DNA of 64,000 bases, taken from NCBI RefSeq assembly GCF_028551255.1, contig NZ_CP117029.1:1922001-1986000 (forward strand), in the 5' to 3' direction. Origin of the DNA: Vibrio tubiashii. Its GTDB lineage: Bacteria > Pseudomonadota > Gammaproteobacteria > Enterobacterales > Vibrionaceae. Made by a program: the position numbers and the translations under genes. Below are positions 9,674 to 20,191 of this stretch, piece by piece. Within the stretch, counting starts at the first letter, position 1. Each line of letters opens with the position of its first letter. The notes beneath the pieces were generated by a model. It was not told where the DNA came from. It made no database searches and saw nothing but the letters and a program-made list of their open reading frames with translations.

Positions 9674-10672
9674 ATGGAACAGATTATCAACAAACTTTAC
9701 GAGCAAGAGTCACTGAGCGAGCAAGAAAGCCAACAGCTTTTCGACGTTATTATCCGCGGTGAGTTAGACCAAATTCTAATGGCGTCAGCCCTAACTGCGC
9801 TAAAAATCAAAGGCGAGACCCCAGACGAGATTGCTGGAGCAGCAAAAGCGTTGTTAGCCAATGCGAACTCATTCCCACGACCAGATTATGACTTTGCTGA
9901 TATTGTAGGAACAGGCGGAGACGGTCATGATACCATCAATATTTCGACCACATCTGCATTTGTCGCAGCGGCATGTGGTTTAAAAGTTGCGAAACATGGT
10001 AACCGAAGCGTTTCAAGTAAGTCTGGTTCTTCAGACCTGCTCGATAAATTTGGTATTAACCTAGCGATGAGTGCTGAAGACACGCGCAATGCGGTCGACA
10101 AAATCGGTGTTGCATTCTTGTTTGCGCCGCAATATCACAGCGGTGTACGTCATGCTATGCCTGTGCGTCAAACGATGAAAACACGTACCATCTTCAATAT
10201 CCTTGGCCCGTTGATTAACCCTGCTCGTCCAAACATCGAGCTTATGGGTGTATACAGTAAAGAGTTGGTTCGCCCTATCGCAGAAACCATGCTTAAGATG
10301 GGCATGAAACGCGCAGCGGTTGTCCACGGTAGTGGCTTAGATGAAGTCGCAATTCACGGCGAAACCACGGTTGCTGAAATCAGAGATAACCAAATTCATG
10401 AATACACAGTTTCGCCTGCGGACTTTGGCCTAAACCAACACCCACTCGAAGCAATTAAGGGCGGCACGCCGGAAGAGAACAAGGCTATCACGACAAATAT
10501 CTTGACTGGCAAAGGCACAGAAGCTCAAGCGGGTGCGGTAGCCGTCAATGTGGCACTACTCATGCGTCTATTTGGTCACGAAGACCTTAAAGCAAACGCA
10601 GCGCAAGCTCTGGAAGCGATGAACTCTGGCAAGGCTTATGAGCTAGTGCAGAAATTAGCGGCTCACGCTTAA
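9674..10672 (+). CDS. trpD: Anthranilate phosphoribosyltransferase
   Basis: Transfers phosphoribose from PRPP to anthranilate. The start is ATG 9674 with the AAGGAATAAGG ribosome site. A longer in-frame reading from inside trpG adds residues with no family match. The 332-residue protein has the PRPP-binding GTGGDG at 79-84, then a KHGNRSVSSKSGSSD motif and a NILGPLINP stretch. It lacks an amidotransferase domain, so it is the short type. Confidence 0.96.
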   Translation: MEQIINKLYEQESLSEQESQQLFDVIIRGELDQILMASALTALKIKGETPDEIAGAAKALLANANSFPRPDYDFADIVGTGGDGHDTINISTTSAFVAAACGLKVAKHGNRSVSSKSGSSDLLDKFGINLAMSAEDTRNAVDKIGVAFLFAPQYHSGVRHAMPVRQTMKTRTIFNILGPLINPARPNIELMGVYSKELVRPIAETMLKMGMKRAAVVHGSGLDEVAIHGETTVAEIRDNQIHEYTVSPADFGLNQHPLEAIKGGTPEENKAITTNILTGKGTEAQAGAVAVNVALLMRLFGHEDLKANAAQALEAMNSGKAYELVQKLAAHA

Positions 10673-10697
10673 TACCTCGAACAATAAGGTTACGAAA

Positions 10698-12125
10698 ATG
10701 ACTCAGGTAAAAGAAAAATTATCCGAACATGTTTCTGTTAAAGAAGCCGAGATGGCAGAAGTCTTAGCTAAGATTGTTCGCGACAAGTACCAGTGGGTTG
10801 CTGAGCGTAAAGAGTCACAGCCACTTGAGACATTCAAGAGTGATCTAACGCCATCAGACCGCAGCTTCTATACAGCGCTAAAACAAGACAACACTGTTTT
10901 CATCACCGAATGTAAAAAGGCCTCCCCTTCCAAAGGTCTAATTCGCGATGACTTTGATCTTGATTACATAGCATCAGTTTACAACAACCATGCAAACGCC
11001 ATTTCGGTGTTAACCGACGAGAAGTACTTTCAAGGCAGCTTCGACTTCCTATCTCAGGTAAGAAAGCAAGCGAAACAGCCAATTCTATGTAAAGACTTTA
11101 TGGTTGATTCCTATCAGGTTTATTTGGCACGCCACTATAGCGCCGATGCGATTCTACTAATGCTTTCCGTGTTGAATGACGAAGAATATCGAGAACTGGC
11201 TGACGTGGCTCATTCACTCAATATGGGCGTACTGACTGAAGTTAGTAATGAGCAAGAGCTTCACCGCGCTGTAGAGCTAGGCGCGAAAGTCATTGGTATC
11301 AACAACCGTAACTTACGTGACCTTTCAACCGACCTAAATCGAACCAAAGAATTGGCGCCGACCATTCGTCAGCTTGCACCTGATGCAACCGTCATCTCTG
11401 AGTCTGGAATCTACACTCACCAACAAGTGAGAGATCTTGCCGATTTCGCTGACGGCTTCCTCATCGGAAGCTCTTTAATGGCAGAAGAAAACCTTGAACT
11501 CGCCGTTCGTAAAGTTACATTGGGTGAAAACAAAGTATGTGGTTTGACTCACCCAGATGATGCCGCGAAAGCTTACCAATCAGGCGCTATTTTTGGTGGT
11601 TTAATTTTTGTTGAGCAGTCTAAACGCTTTGTGTCGTTAGAATCCGCACGACTAACAATGAGTGGTGCGCCGCTTAAGTATGTGGGTGTATTCCAAAACC
11701 ACCAGCATGAGCTAATCATCGCAACTGTCAACGAACTGGGCCTATCTGCCGTTCAACTGCATGGCAAGGAAGATCAAGCGTTTGTCGACACATTAAAGGC
11801 ATCTTTGCCTTCTGGTGTTGAAATCTGGAAAGCATATGGCGTAAGCGAGAGTGTCCCTGAACTTATCGAGAATAACGTTGACCGTCACTTGCTTGATACT
11901 AAAGTCGGCTCTCAAGTCGGTGGTACAGGCTTAGTATTTGATTGGTCATTAATCGGCGACCCTTCGAAGGTGATGTTGGCCGGCGGCATTACACCGTTCA
12001 ACGCGCAAAAGGCCGCGGCTCAAGGCTGTTTGGGATTAGACCTCAACTCGGGTGTCGAGCACTCCCCTGGTAAGAAAGATAGCGAAAAGCTAGAACAAGC
12101 TTTTGCAGCAATCAGAAATTATTAA
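10698..12125 (+). CDS. trpCF: Bifunctional indole-3-glycerol phosphate synthase / phosphoribosylanthranilate isomerase
   Basis: A 475-residue fusion of two TIM barrels that catalyses two consecutive steps. The N-terminal IGPS barrel (about 20-270) shows [11 protein letters not shown] and a GINNRNL motif. The C-terminal PRAI barrel (about 275-475) starts with KVCGLT and carries a VGVFQN motif and LAGGITPFN near the end. ATG 10698 adds 18 residues before a second ATG (10752), where the homology to E. coli TrpC begins. The first ATG has a modest AAGG site, so the longer N-terminus is likely but not certain. Confidence 0.95.
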   Translation: MTQVKEKLSEHVSVKEAEMAEVLAKIVRDKYQWVAERKESQPLETFKSDLTPSDRSFYTALKQDNTVFITECKKASPSKGLIRDDFDLDYIASVYNNHANAISVLTDEKYFQGSFDFLSQVRKQAKQPILCKDFMVDSYQVYLARHYSADAILLMLSVLNDEEYRELADVAHSLNMGVLTEVSNEQELHRAVELGAKVIGINNRNLRDLSTDLNRTKELAPTIRQLAPDATVISESGIYTHQQVRDLADFADGFLIGSSLMAEENLELAVRKVTLGENKVCGLTHPDDAAKAYQSGAIFGGLIFVEQSKRFVSLESARLTMSGAPLKYVGVFQNHQHELIIATVNELGLSAVQLHGKEDQAFVDTLKASLPSGVEIWKAYGVSESVPELIENNVDRHLLDTKVGSQVGGTGLVFDWSLIGDPSKVMLAGGITPFNAQKAAAQGCLGLDLNSGVEHSPGKKDSEKLEQAFAAIRNY

Positions 12126-12135
12126 GAATTTGTAT

Positions 12136-12154
12136 AGCGCGTTGTATACGCGCT
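12136..12154 (+). other. Stem-loop between trpCF and trpB
   Basis: A 6-bp GC-rich stem AGCGCG (12136-12141) / CGCGCT (12149-12154) with a 7-base loop lies in the 50-base gap before trpB. There is no T run, so it is not a classic terminator. It could stabilise or process the mRNA. Confidence 0.5.
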
Positions 12155-12175
12155 CAAAGTGAAAGGAATTTTAAC

Positions 12176-13366
12176 ATGGCAAAGCTAGATGCCTACTTCG
12201 GCGAATACGGTGGTCAGTACGTACCACAGATTTTGGTCCCTGCCCTTGAGCAGTTGGAACAAGCGTTTATTGATGCTCAAGAAGACCCAGAGTTTCGTAG
12301 CGAATTTATGTCACTGCTACAAGAGTATGCAGGTCGCCCAACAGCGCTTACACTGACTCGCAACCTAACTAAAGGCACAAAGACCAAACTTTACCTTAAA
12401 CGTGAAGACCTGCTTCACGGTGGTGCGCACAAAACCAACCAAGTATTGGGTCAAGCGTTACTGGCTAAACGCATGGGTAAGAATGAAATCATCGCTGAAA
12501 CCGGTGCAGGCCAACACGGTGTGGCAACAGCGCTCGCTTGTGCTTTGCTCGGTCTTAAGTGTCGAGTCTACATGGGTGCTAAAGACGTTGAACGTCAAAG
12601 CCCGAACGTATTCCGTATGAAACTGATGGGCGCTGAAGTCATTCCTGTTCATTCAGGTTCTGCGACGCTCAAAGATGCATGTAACGAAGCACTGCGTGAT
12701 TGGTCTGCAACATATGAGGATGCGCACTACCTATTAGGTACAGCAGCTGGCCCTCACCCATTCCCGACTATTGTTCGTGACTTCCAACGCATGATCGGTG
12801 AAGAGACGAAGAACCAGATCCTTGCTCGCGAAGGTCGTCTTCCTGATGCGGTTATCGCCTGTGTTGGCGGCGGTTCAAATGCCATTGGTATGTTTGCAGA
12901 TTTTATCGAAGAAGAAAGCGTTCGCTTAATTGGTGTTGAGCCAGCAGGTAAAGGTATTGATACCGACCAACATGGTGCTCCTCTTAAGCATGGTAAAACA
13001 GGGATCTTCTTCGGTATGAAAGCACCATTGATGCAAGATCCAAATGGTCAGGTTGAAGAATCTTACTCAGTTTCTGCTGGACTAGACTTCCCTTCTGTTG
13101 GTCCGCAGCACGCACACCTTAATGCCATTGGACGTGCAGAGTATGACAATGTCACCGACGACGAAGCTTTAGACGCTTTCCAAGAGCTTGCGCGTAGCGA
13201 AGGTGTTATTCCTGCGCTTGAGTCTTCTCATGCACTAGCGCACGCACTGCGCATGGCTCGCGAGAATCCAGAGAAAGAACAGTTATTGGTTGTTAACCTA
13301 TCCGGTCGTGGTGACAAAGACATCTTCACCGTACACGCCATCCTAGAAGAAAAAGGAGTGATCTAA
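12176..13366 (+). CDS. trpB: Tryptophan synthase beta chain
   Basis: PLP enzyme that condenses indole with serine to form tryptophan. The 396-residue protein has the PLP lysine in HGGAHKTNQ (Lys86), a GAGQHG motif near 110, and the phosphate-binding GGGSNAIG near 231. A good GAAAGGAA ribosome site precedes ATG 12176. The stop overlaps the trpA start by one base (TAATG), which favours equal amounts of the alpha and beta chains. Confidence 0.97.
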   Translation: MAKLDAYFGEYGGQYVPQILVPALEQLEQAFIDAQEDPEFRSEFMSLLQEYAGRPTALTLTRNLTKGTKTKLYLKREDLLHGGAHKTNQVLGQALLAKRMGKNEIIAETGAGQHGVATALACALLGLKCRVYMGAKDVERQSPNVFRMKLMGAEVIPVHSGSATLKDACNEALRDWSATYEDAHYLLGTAAGPHPFPTIVRDFQRMIGEETKNQILAREGRLPDAVIACVGGGSNAIGMFADFIEEESVRLIGVEPAGKGIDTDQHGAPLKHGKTGIFFGMKAPLMQDPNGQVEESYSVSAGLDFPSVGPQHAHLNAIGRAEYDNVTDDEALDAFQELARSEGVIPALESSHALAHALRMARENPEKEQLLVVNLSGRGDKDIFTVHAILEEKGVI

Positions 13367-14172
13367 TGAGTCGCTATGCGAAGATGTTTGAGCGCCTAAA
13401 CGAGAAAAACCAAGGCGCATTTGTACCCTTTGTAACGGTTTGCGATCCAAACGCAGAGCAGTCTTACAAGATCATGGAAACACTCGTTGAATCAGGTGCA
13501 GATGCGCTTGAATTAGGTATTCCGTTTTCTGATCCTTTAGCAGACGGCCCAACTATTCAAGGTGCTAATATTCGCGCGCTAGATTCTGGCGCGACACCTG
13601 ATATCTGTTTCGAGCAAATCGGTAAAATTCGTGCCAAGTACCCAGAGCTGCCAATCGGCTTACTGATGTATGCTAACTTGGTTTACTCTCGCGGTATCGA
13701 AAACTTCTACCAGCGCTGCGCTCAAGCCGGGATTGACTCCGTTTTGATCGCAGACGTTCCAACCAACGAAAGCGCTGAGTTCGTCGCGGCGGCAGAAAAA
13801 CACGGTATTCACCCAATCTTCATCGCACCGCCAACAGCAAGTGACGAAACACTTCAGCAAGTTTCTCAGCTTGGTGGTGGTTATACTTACCTACTGTCTC
13901 GTGCAGGTGTAACTGGTGCTGAAACCAAAGCAAATATGCCTGTCGGCGATATGCTAAGCAAACTGAATCAGTTTGATGCACCTCCGGCACTGCTAGGTTT
14001 TGGTATTTCTGAGCCAGAACAAGTGAAGCAGGCGCTCGAAGCAGGTGCTGCAGGAGCAATTTCTGGCTCAGCCGTAGTCAAAATCATTGAAAACAATACT
14101 GAAAACCCAGCAGAGATGTTAAATCAGCTCGCAAACTTTGTTTCTTCAATGAAGGCTGCAACACAGAGGTAA
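13366..14172 (+). CDS. trpA: Tryptophan synthase alpha chain
   Basis: Cleaves indole-3-glycerol phosphate to indole, which is channelled to TrpB. The 268-residue protein keeps the catalytic Glu49 (in [10 protein letters not shown]) and Asp60 (in LADGPT), with a [10 protein letters not shown] motif and GFGIS phosphate-binding segment further on. Last gene of the operon, followed by a strong terminator. Confidence 0.97.
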   Translation: MSRYAKMFERLNEKNQGAFVPFVTVCDPNAEQSYKIMETLVESGADALELGIPFSDPLADGPTIQGANIRALDSGATPDICFEQIGKIRAKYPELPIGLLMYANLVYSRGIENFYQRCAQAGIDSVLIADVPTNESAEFVAAAEKHGIHPIFIAPPTASDETLQQVSQLGGGYTYLLSRAGVTGAETKANMPVGDMLSKLNQFDAPPALLGFGISEPEQVKQALEAGAAGAISGSAVVKIIENNTENPAEMLNQLANFVSSMKAATQR

Positions 14173-14197
14173 CGTGTTAGCCATCTAAACATCTATG

Positions 14198-14238
14198 AGA
14201 TCAGCTTCTTATTAACGTAAGAATCTGATCTTTTTTTT
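14198..14238 (+). terminator. Terminator at the end of the trp operon
   Basis: Long stem: AGATCAG (14198-14204) pairs with CTGATCT (14225-14231), and, after one mismatch, TTCTTA (14206-14211) pairs with TAAGAA (14218-14223). A run of eight T follows. Confidence 0.9.
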
Positions 14239-14510
14239 AACATTTCTCCGCTTATTCAAGCCCCTTCGACTTTTCTTCTCTCGGCAAATGACTCTTCAAA
14301 ATCGATAATCTTGATTTATAGCAAACGTTTTCTTTTGTACAAAAACTTAGCACCAATCAATAAATCGTTTACTAATCATCCGAACCAGCTATAACGCATA
14401 TTGCTAATTGTAAAATTAAAGTGTACAAAGCAAGACGATATTATTATCCATTGTTAATAAATAAAATGGTGGGTAATTCTTGGATTTTAAAATTTATTAG
14501 CACAGAGGTT
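14239..14510. other. AT-rich intergenic stretch, nothing definite
   Basis: About 270 bases between the trp terminator and the DAACS symporter gene. It is AT-rich and probably holds the symporter promoter, but I see no convincing promoter pair, repeat or small gene. An in-frame GTG (14421) and ATG (14466) could extend the symporter upstream but look non-coding in character. Confidence 0.5.
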
Positions 14511-15767
14511 ATGGAAGTGTTAAAAGAAAAGAGTTTGCTAAACAACATTGGTGTTCAAGTTGTCATAGCTATGATCCTAGGTACTGCCGTTGGTGCCTTG
14601 ATGGGGAACAGCGCAACTATGTTCGCTCCACTGGGCGCGATCTTCATCAATCTAATTAAGATGCTAGTTATCCCGCTAGTTGCCGTTGCACTAATTTCAG
14701 GTGCTGCTGGTCTGGGTAACAGCCAATCCGCTGGTAAAGTTGGCTTGGTCACATTGGGCTACTTTGGTTTGACTTCAGCTCTCGCTGTAGCGCTAGCCCT
14801 ATTTATGGGTGAAGTATTTAAACCTGGTCTTGGCATTGATGTGTCTGGTGTCGAAGGCATGTTCTCGGCTGAGTACGCTTCTAAAGGTGAACTTCCTACT
14901 TTCTGGGCAACCATCACTGGTATGATCCCAACCAACGTTTTCCAATCACTGAACGAAGCAAACATCCTACAGATCCTAGTTTTCTGTATGTTCTTTGGCA
15001 TTGCTATTTCTAAGCAAGCAAAAGAGCGCCGTGAGCCAATCATGAACGGTGTAAACTGTATCGTTGATGCTATGGTTTGGATGATTAACAAGGTAATGAT
15101 CATCGCACCAATCGGTGTATTCGGTCTTATGGCAGAAGCGGTTGGCACTTTTGGTTTTGCCGCACTTATGGTCGTATTCAAGCTATTCGTTGTATACGTC
15201 GCTGCTATCCTTATCTTTGGTTTCGTCGCTTACCCACTGATGGTACATATCTTCACTAAGACTTCAGCGAAGAAGTTCCTGACAGCAATGAAGAAGCCTC
15301 AAGCCGTTGCTCTGTCTACAGCCTCTTCAATGGCAACTCTGCCAGTGACTATGGACACGGTTGAGCACGAATTAGGCGTTAAGAACTCGACAGCATCATT
15401 CGTTCTGCCATTAGGCGCAACGATTAACATGTCGGGTAATGCGATTTACTATGGCCTAGTGGCAATCTTCTTTGCTCAGCTGTTCAACATCGACCTAGGC
15501 ATGGGCGCATACATCGCAATCATCGTAACATCAACACTAGGCGCTGTTGGTCAAGCTGGTGTTCCAGGCCCATCTTTCCTTGTTGTTGCCGTACTTCTAG
15601 CAGCAGGTATTCCAATTGAAGGTCTACCGCTACTGTTCGCTCTTGACCGTATTTTCGATATGATTCGTACAGCACTGAACATCACTGGCGACGCTGCATG
15701 TGCAGTCATTGTTGATGCGCTAATTGAAGAAGAGCAAGAAGCTGAGCTGCAAAAGCAGCAAGCTTAA
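14511..15767 (+). CDS. Dicarboxylate/amino acid:cation symporter (DAACS family)
   Basis: Inner-membrane secondary transporter of the glutamate/dicarboxylate family. The chosen ATG 14511 follows AGAGG and gives 418 residues. A longer reading would add 30 residues that do not look like family sequence. Family marks are a serine-rich hairpin (STASSMATLPV), a TM7 motif NMSGNAIYYG, where GltPh has NMDGT, and a C-terminal AGVPGPS hairpin and D-R-x-x-D-M-x-R-T-x-x-N-x-x-G-D signature. The TM7 difference makes the substrate and coupling ion uncertain. Single-gene unit closed by a terminator. Confidence 0.88.
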   Translation: MEVLKEKSLLNNIGVQVVIAMILGTAVGALMGNSATMFAPLGAIFINLIKMLVIPLVAVALISGAAGLGNSQSAGKVGLVTLGYFGLTSALAVALALFMGEVFKPGLGIDVSGVEGMFSAEYASKGELPTFWATITGMIPTNVFQSLNEANILQILVFCMFFGIAISKQAKERREPIMNGVNCIVDAMVWMINKVMIIAPIGVFGLMAEAVGTFGFAALMVVFKLFVVYVAAILIFGFVAYPLMVHIFTKTSAKKFLTAMKKPQAVALSTASSMATLPVTMDTVEHELGVKNSTASFVLPLGATINMSGNAIYYGLVAIFFAQLFNIDLGMGAYIAIIVTSTLGAVGQAGVPGPSFLVVAVLLAAGIPIEGLPLLFALDRIFDMIRTALNITGDAACAVIVDALIEEEQEAELQKQQA

Positions 15768-15788
15768 TCGCTGATAGTATTGAAATTG

Positions 15789-15815
15789 AAGCCACTCGAT
15801 TGAGTGGCTTTTTTA
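15789..15815 (+). terminator. Terminator after the DAACS symporter
   Basis: Stem AAGCCACTC (15789-15797) / GAGTGGCTT (15802-15810), loop GATT, then a T run. It also lies just downstream of the convergent MCP gene but has only a weak T tract on that strand. Confidence 0.88.
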
Positions 15816-15831
15816 TAACTGATAGATAGTG

Positions 15832-17475
15832 TTACTCTACATTCCGAGCGGAAAGTGAAAAATCATCGAGTGTCGATGATATCCCCTTCGCCATATCACT
15901 CATGTCTACCGCTATTTGGGAACTGTTCATAATCTTCTTATTAGTAGAAGCAAGTAAATTGGTTAAAAACTCTTGTGCTGTTTTAAGTTCATGAATACTT
16001 CTAGATTGTGAATCGATCAACGCCGCAATCTCATTTTGCTGCTCTACAGTCAATGTGATAGAAGAAGAGATAGTCTTAATGTTTTCCTCTGTATCACGAC
16101 TACACTGTTTGCTGTTTTCGACCTCAGTCTGAAGGTGAGCGACAGATTCTACCGATGCTTTGACTCTTTCAGTCAACTCATTAAGCAGGTTGCTAATCTC
16201 CCCTGTCGACTCATTTGTTTTACTTGCTAGCATTCGTACTTCATCCGCTACCACAGCGAACCCACGCCCTTGCTCACCTGCCCTTGCAGCCTCAATTGCA
16301 GCATTGAGCGCAAGTAAGTTAGTTTGCTCTGCGATGGTCTGGATAACATCTATAATGCTGTAGACACTGTCCGCCACGCTACTCAACTGCTGGATATTTT
16401 CAGACACTTTTTGTGACTCAGACGAAGCAAGCTCAACAGCTTTAATATTGGCATTGACCGATTCTAATCCTTGCTCTGCGCTCGATTGACTCTGATTTGC
16501 GGACTCAAGGGTTAGATTGACAACCTCTGATACTTTATCGAAAGAAGCAACAAGCTCATCAGAAATTGCTGAAATCTCTTCATATTTTTGCTTCTCTTCG
16601 CTGTAGCTGCTGTTGACTTCCTGCGATAACGACTCAACACGGGATGAAAGATTGGTAATGTTTGCAGCGCTCATCTTTAAGCCTTTCACTACAGAAGATA
16701 AAGCGTGACGCATTGCTTGGATATTTTTTGCCAAGATCCCTAGCTCACTTGCGTTTATCAATGTATTGATATGTTCTCTATCTTCCAAATCACCTTTACT
16801 GGTAGCTCGACTCACACTCACCAATTGCTGAATAGGGTTTGTCACACTTCTACCAATCAATATGGAAAGGAAAATCGAAACCAAAATACCCACACTTGAA
16901 ATGATCAAGACATCACTTTTAAGTTTTTGGACATTGCCGTCAGCATATCGGTTGTAGCTCAAAACGGCCTGATGCATCGCTCCCAATGTTTTCTGGTTTT
17001 CGAGCATAAAAGCGTCAACTTCAGCTTCGGTAGGAGCCGAAGCTGAATTTATTAATGCAAAAGCCATAGATTTTTGTTTATTCCAAAGTTGCTCAACCCC
17101 AGCTAGTTTGGTGTGAAAATCAGTTGCTGAACTTTCGATCAATGTGATGGCATTTTGCATTGGTAGGTCAGAGAATGTCTTCCCGCCAGACTTTAGAGCA
17201 TTCAACGACATTTCATACAGTTTTACTGTGTTGTCATAGTCTAGTGCAGCATGGACCGATTTATGGCCTTCATATATAGATAACATCACCTCACTAGCAA
17301 ACTTTTTAGTTAACATTCGTTGTCTGCCTGCAACATTAATCACCGTGCCGTCTTGTTTGTTTTTCTCCAAAGTAATGAGAATATCGGCGGCAATAAGGGC
17401 AATTGTTACTACCATTACAACTAAAATTGCAACTAAACGTTTAGTTACAGAGAGCTGAGATAATATCCGATTCAT
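15832..17475 (-). CDS. Methyl-accepting chemotaxis protein with PilJ-like sensor domain
   Basis: Transmembrane chemoreceptor of 547 residues. It has TM1 at about 11-31, then a periplasmic domain that opens with [13 protein letters not shown], the mark of PilJ-type (type IV pili methyl-accepting) sensors. TM2 follows at about 190-210, then a HAMP domain, and a long cytoplasmic coiled coil. The hairpin tip, with [20 protein letters not shown], lies around residue 390. There is no CheR-tethering pentapeptide at the C-terminus. The ligand is unknown; this sensor family includes nitrate/nitrite-type receptors. Confidence 0.92.
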   Translation of the reverse strand: MNRILSQLSVTKRLVAILVVMVVTIALIAADILITLEKNKQDGTVINVAGRQRMLTKKFASEVMLSIYEGHKSVHAALDYDNTVKLYEMSLNALKSGGKTFSDLPMQNAITLIESSATDFHTKLAGVEQLWNKQKSMAFALINSASAPTEAEVDAFMLENQKTLGAMHQAVLSYNRYADGNVQKLKSDVLIISSVGILVSIFLSILIGRSVTNPIQQLVSVSRATSKGDLEDREHINTLINASELGILAKNIQAMRHALSSVVKGLKMSAANITNLSSRVESLSQEVNSSYSEEKQKYEEISAISDELVASFDKVSEVVNLTLESANQSQSSAEQGLESVNANIKAVELASSESQKVSENIQQLSSVADSVYSIIDVIQTIAEQTNLLALNAAIEAARAGEQGRGFAVVADEVRMLASKTNESTGEISNLLNELTERVKASVESVAHLQTEVENSKQCSRDTEENIKTISSSITLTVEQQNEIAALIDSQSRSIHELKTAQEFLTNLLASTNKKIMNSSQIAVDMSDMAKGISSTLDDFSLSARNVE

Positions 17476-17637
17476 CTTTAAGCCTTCTAAATTTCAAACT
17501 GACTTTTAAAAGTTAGATGAAGAAATTAAAAATGGCTAAAAAATAAGAACATAATTGCTTATTTTGTCAGCCCATATTTGCCTTTGATCACATAGACTTG
17601 TACACCTGCTCGGTGATCAAGACGCAGATAATCAATT

Positions 17638-19440
17638 TCACTCTGTATGATTAAACTGTAGTTCGACAAGACGCTGATAGAGTTCGCAGCTCTTCAACAG
17701 CGATTGGTGGTTCCCCACATCCACAAGCCGCCCATGATCCAAAACGGCAATTTTATCAGCATGTTTAATGGTAGAGAGCCTGTGCGCAATGATGATCGTC
17801 GTTCTATCGCGCATCAGCTCTTCAAGCGCTTGCTGTACATGATGTTCGCTTTCACTGTCGAGGGCACTGGTCGCTTCATCAAGCAAGAGGATATTCGGGT
17901 CTTTCAAAATCGCTCTAGCAATTGCGATGCGTTGTTTTTGCCCACCCGATAAACGGACTCCACGCTCGCCAAGAAAACTGTTGTATCCTTCCGGTAAGTT
18001 CATAATGAAGTCATGAGCGTGCGCTTTCTTAGCCGCTTCGATCACTTGTTCGTCTGTCGCCTCTGGGTTGCCGTAGCGAATGTTGTGGAAAACATCATGA
18101 CTAAATAAGGCCGGTTGCTGAGGCACTAAGGCCATCTGGTTTCTAAGATCTTGCGGGGCAAACTCCCTCACATCCCTATTACCTAACAAAACACTGCCCT
18201 GCTGCGGATCATAGAAACGCTGCAAGAGTTCAAATAAGGTTGTTTTCCCTGCCCCTGAAGGCCCAACAAGTGCAAGGATTCTCCCTTCTTCAGCGACGAG
18301 GTTAAGCTCTTGAGTCGCAGGTTGGTCAGGTCGTGAAGGATAATGAAAGGAAACGTCATTGAATGAGACTTCCGCCTTCAGTTTATCAGTGCTTCGGTTT
18401 ATTGATTCTGGCGCGGTAATGTGGCTTTTTACTTGCAGAATTTCGATTAAGCGTTCAGTGGCACCAGCCGCTCGTTGCAACTCGCCGAGCACTTCGGAAA
18501 TTGTCGCTAGTGAAGAGGCAACCATGATCGCGTAGAAAACAAAGGCCGCTAAATCACCCGCAGACATAACACCATTGATTACGTCACTACCTCCGACCCA
18601 TAGCATTCCTGAGATGGCGCTAAATACAATCACAATTACCCCTGAGATGAGGATCGCTCGTTGTAAAACGCGCTTGCGCCCTATCTCAAACGCTCGTTCT
18701 ACCTCGTTGGAGAAAAAGCGTTTTTCTTGCGCTTCACGGCTGTAGCTTTGCACTGTTTTAATATGCTCTATAGCCTCGCCGGCATAACTCCCCACATCTG
18801 CCATCGAATCTTGGCTTTGACGAGACAAAGCGCGTACTCGTCGCCCGTAAAACAGAATAGGAACTAGGATAAATGGCACCGAAGCCAAAACGATTAGCGT
18901 GAGTTTAATATTGGTGGCAAACAACATGATTACCGCGCCAATACACATCAACGCACTGCGCATCGCCATAGAAAAGGATGAGCCAATGATACTCTGGAGC
19001 AATGTAGTGTCAGTCGTGATTCTCGACATGATGTCGCCACTACCATTGGTCTCGAAATAGCTCGGATGAAGAGTAATGATATGGTTGAATACCGCGAGCC
19101 GAATATCAGCACTTACTCGCTCCCCTACCGAAGAAACGAGATAGAAACGGAAAAACGTACCAATGGAGATCAGCAAGGTAACGACAAGGATAAATCCAAT
19201 CGCACTACCGAGTTCTTGAACCGATTGCTGAGCAAAACCTTGGTCAATCAAGATTCTCACCCCTTGACCGACCGACAGTGTTAATGAGGCAGTGACAATT
19301 AACGCAATCAAAGCAGCAGCAACCTTCAACTTATAAGGTTTTATAAAGTTGACTAGTTCTAACAATATCCCCAAATTTTTCTTTGGTAACTCTTGAGCCG
19401 GGTTAGGCTGCTCAAGATTTGGAGCACTCGTTGATTGCAT
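17638..19440 (-). CDS. ABC exporter, fused permease and ATPase (MsbA/multidrug type)
   Basis: A 600-residue half transporter expected to act as a homodimer in the inner membrane. A transmembrane domain (about 35-330) with six helices precedes an ATPase domain containing Walker A GPSGAGKTT (near 390), signature LSGGQKQRIAIARA (near 497), Walker B ILLLDEATSALD and the H-loop IIAHRLST. It resembles lipid A/multidrug exporters, but the substrate is not shown by the sequence. Stands alone on the minus strand. Confidence 0.9.
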   Translation of the reverse strand: MQSTSAPNLEQPNPAQELPKKNLGILLELVNFIKPYKLKVAAALIALIVTASLTLSVGQGVRILIDQGFAQQSVQELGSAIGFILVVTLLISIGTFFRFYLVSSVGERVSADIRLAVFNHIITLHPSYFETNGSGDIMSRITTDTTLLQSIIGSSFSMAMRSALMCIGAVIMLFATNIKLTLIVLASVPFILVPILFYGRRVRALSRQSQDSMADVGSYAGEAIEHIKTVQSYSREAQEKRFFSNEVERAFEIGRKRVLQRAILISGVIVIVFSAISGMLWVGGSDVINGVMSAGDLAAFVFYAIMVASSLATISEVLGELQRAAGATERLIEILQVKSHITAPESINRSTDKLKAEVSFNDVSFHYPSRPDQPATQELNLVAEEGRILALVGPSGAGKTTLFELLQRFYDPQQGSVLLGNRDVREFAPQDLRNQMALVPQQPALFSHDVFHNIRYGNPEATDEQVIEAAKKAHAHDFIMNLPEGYNSFLGERGVRLSGGQKQRIAIARAILKDPNILLLDEATSALDSESEHHVQQALEELMRDRTTIIIAHRLSTIKHADKIAVLDHGRLVDVGNHQSLLKSCELYQRLVELQFNHTE

Positions 19441-19544
19441 AGTTGTACCTTATTTCCTAATTGGCGACTTGTAACAAAGGCGCCTACCTATCATAAGGTA
19501 TTGGGGTTTAATGAATAAATAGCAACCCGAGAGGCCACCAGATA

Positions 19545-19571
19545 CAAAAAAGCCTGACCGAAGTCAGGCTT
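19545..19571 (-). terminator. Terminator after the small outer-membrane protein gene
   Basis: Stem AAGCCTGAC (19550-19558) / GTCAGGCTT (19563-19571), loop CGAA. On the minus strand it is followed by a T run. Confidence 0.88.
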
Positions 19572-19597
19572 AGAAATTGAAATGTCTCTTCTCTCGC

Positions 19598-20089
19598 TTA
19601 GAAGAAGTGGAAAGTCGCGTTTAGAGAGAAGTTCTTAACGTCTTTCTCTTTCATATTGAAAACACTGTAGCTTGCGCCCATAGAGATAGGACCCATCACA
19701 AAGTATTCAGCACCAACGCCATACATCATATCGATTTCGTCTTCTTTAAAATTCGTACCTGTTAGCTCGTAAGAGTGCAGGCCTGCTTTCGCATAGACAT
19801 GAAGAGGACCGAAATCGATACTTGGCTTTGCCGCGAAGTAGACACCTGAACCTTCAAGCTTACCTGTAAAGGTTCCGTAAGTGATATTGTCGAATTCACC
19901 AAAGTTCTGGTAGCCCGCTTCAAGACCAATTAGCGGCAGAATACCTGTACCTACGTGAACATTGTAAGAAGTCGATGAATCATTCGCTAGATCAGCTTGA
20001 CCTACACTTGCACCACCGTAGATCCAAGAGTCAGCAGAAGCTGTAGCAGATGCGCCAATCAGAGCTAGCGCTAGTAGTGTCTTTTTCAT
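19598..20089 (-). CDS. Small outer-membrane beta-barrel protein
   Basis: 163 residues. The signal peptide is at 1-19, with probable cleavage after Ala-Ser-Ala19. The mature part has alternating hydrophobic strands and ends in phenylalanine (FHFF), as expected for recognition by the Bam complex. The size suggests an eight-stranded barrel of the OmpX/Ail or OmpW-like type. The function is not shown by the sequence. It has its own terminator, and its leader contains an 8-bp hairpin. Confidence 0.8.
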   Translation of the reverse strand: MKKTLLALALIGASATASADSWIYGGASVGQADLANDSSTSYNVHVGTGILPLIGLEAGYQNFGEFDNITYGTFTGKLEGSGVYFAAKPSIDFGPLHVYAKAGLHSYELTGTNFKEDEIDMMYGVGAEYFVMGPISMGASYSVFNMKEKDVKNFSLNATFHFF

Positions 20090-20114
20090 AGTAAACCTTC
20101 TCTAGTTTCAAGGT

Positions 20115-20141
20115 GCAGGGACCAGTGTGGCAAGTCCCTGC
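20115..20141 (-). other. Hairpin in the leader of the small outer-membrane protein gene
   Basis: Perfect 8-bp inverted repeat GCAGGGAC (20115-20122) / GTCCCTGC (20134-20141) with an 11-base loop. It sits between hrpA (upstream) and the barrel gene (downstream). No T run follows, so it may be a 5' untranslated structure or a target for a small RNA. Confidence 0.5.
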
Positions 20142-20191
20142 CGTATTCGTCAAAATTATGAACTGTATAGTTATTTATGCAATTTACATAC

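Noticed and set aside
12136..12154. Terminator between trpCF and trpB
   Set aside because: No T run follows the stem, and trpB has no visible promoter of its own in the short gap.
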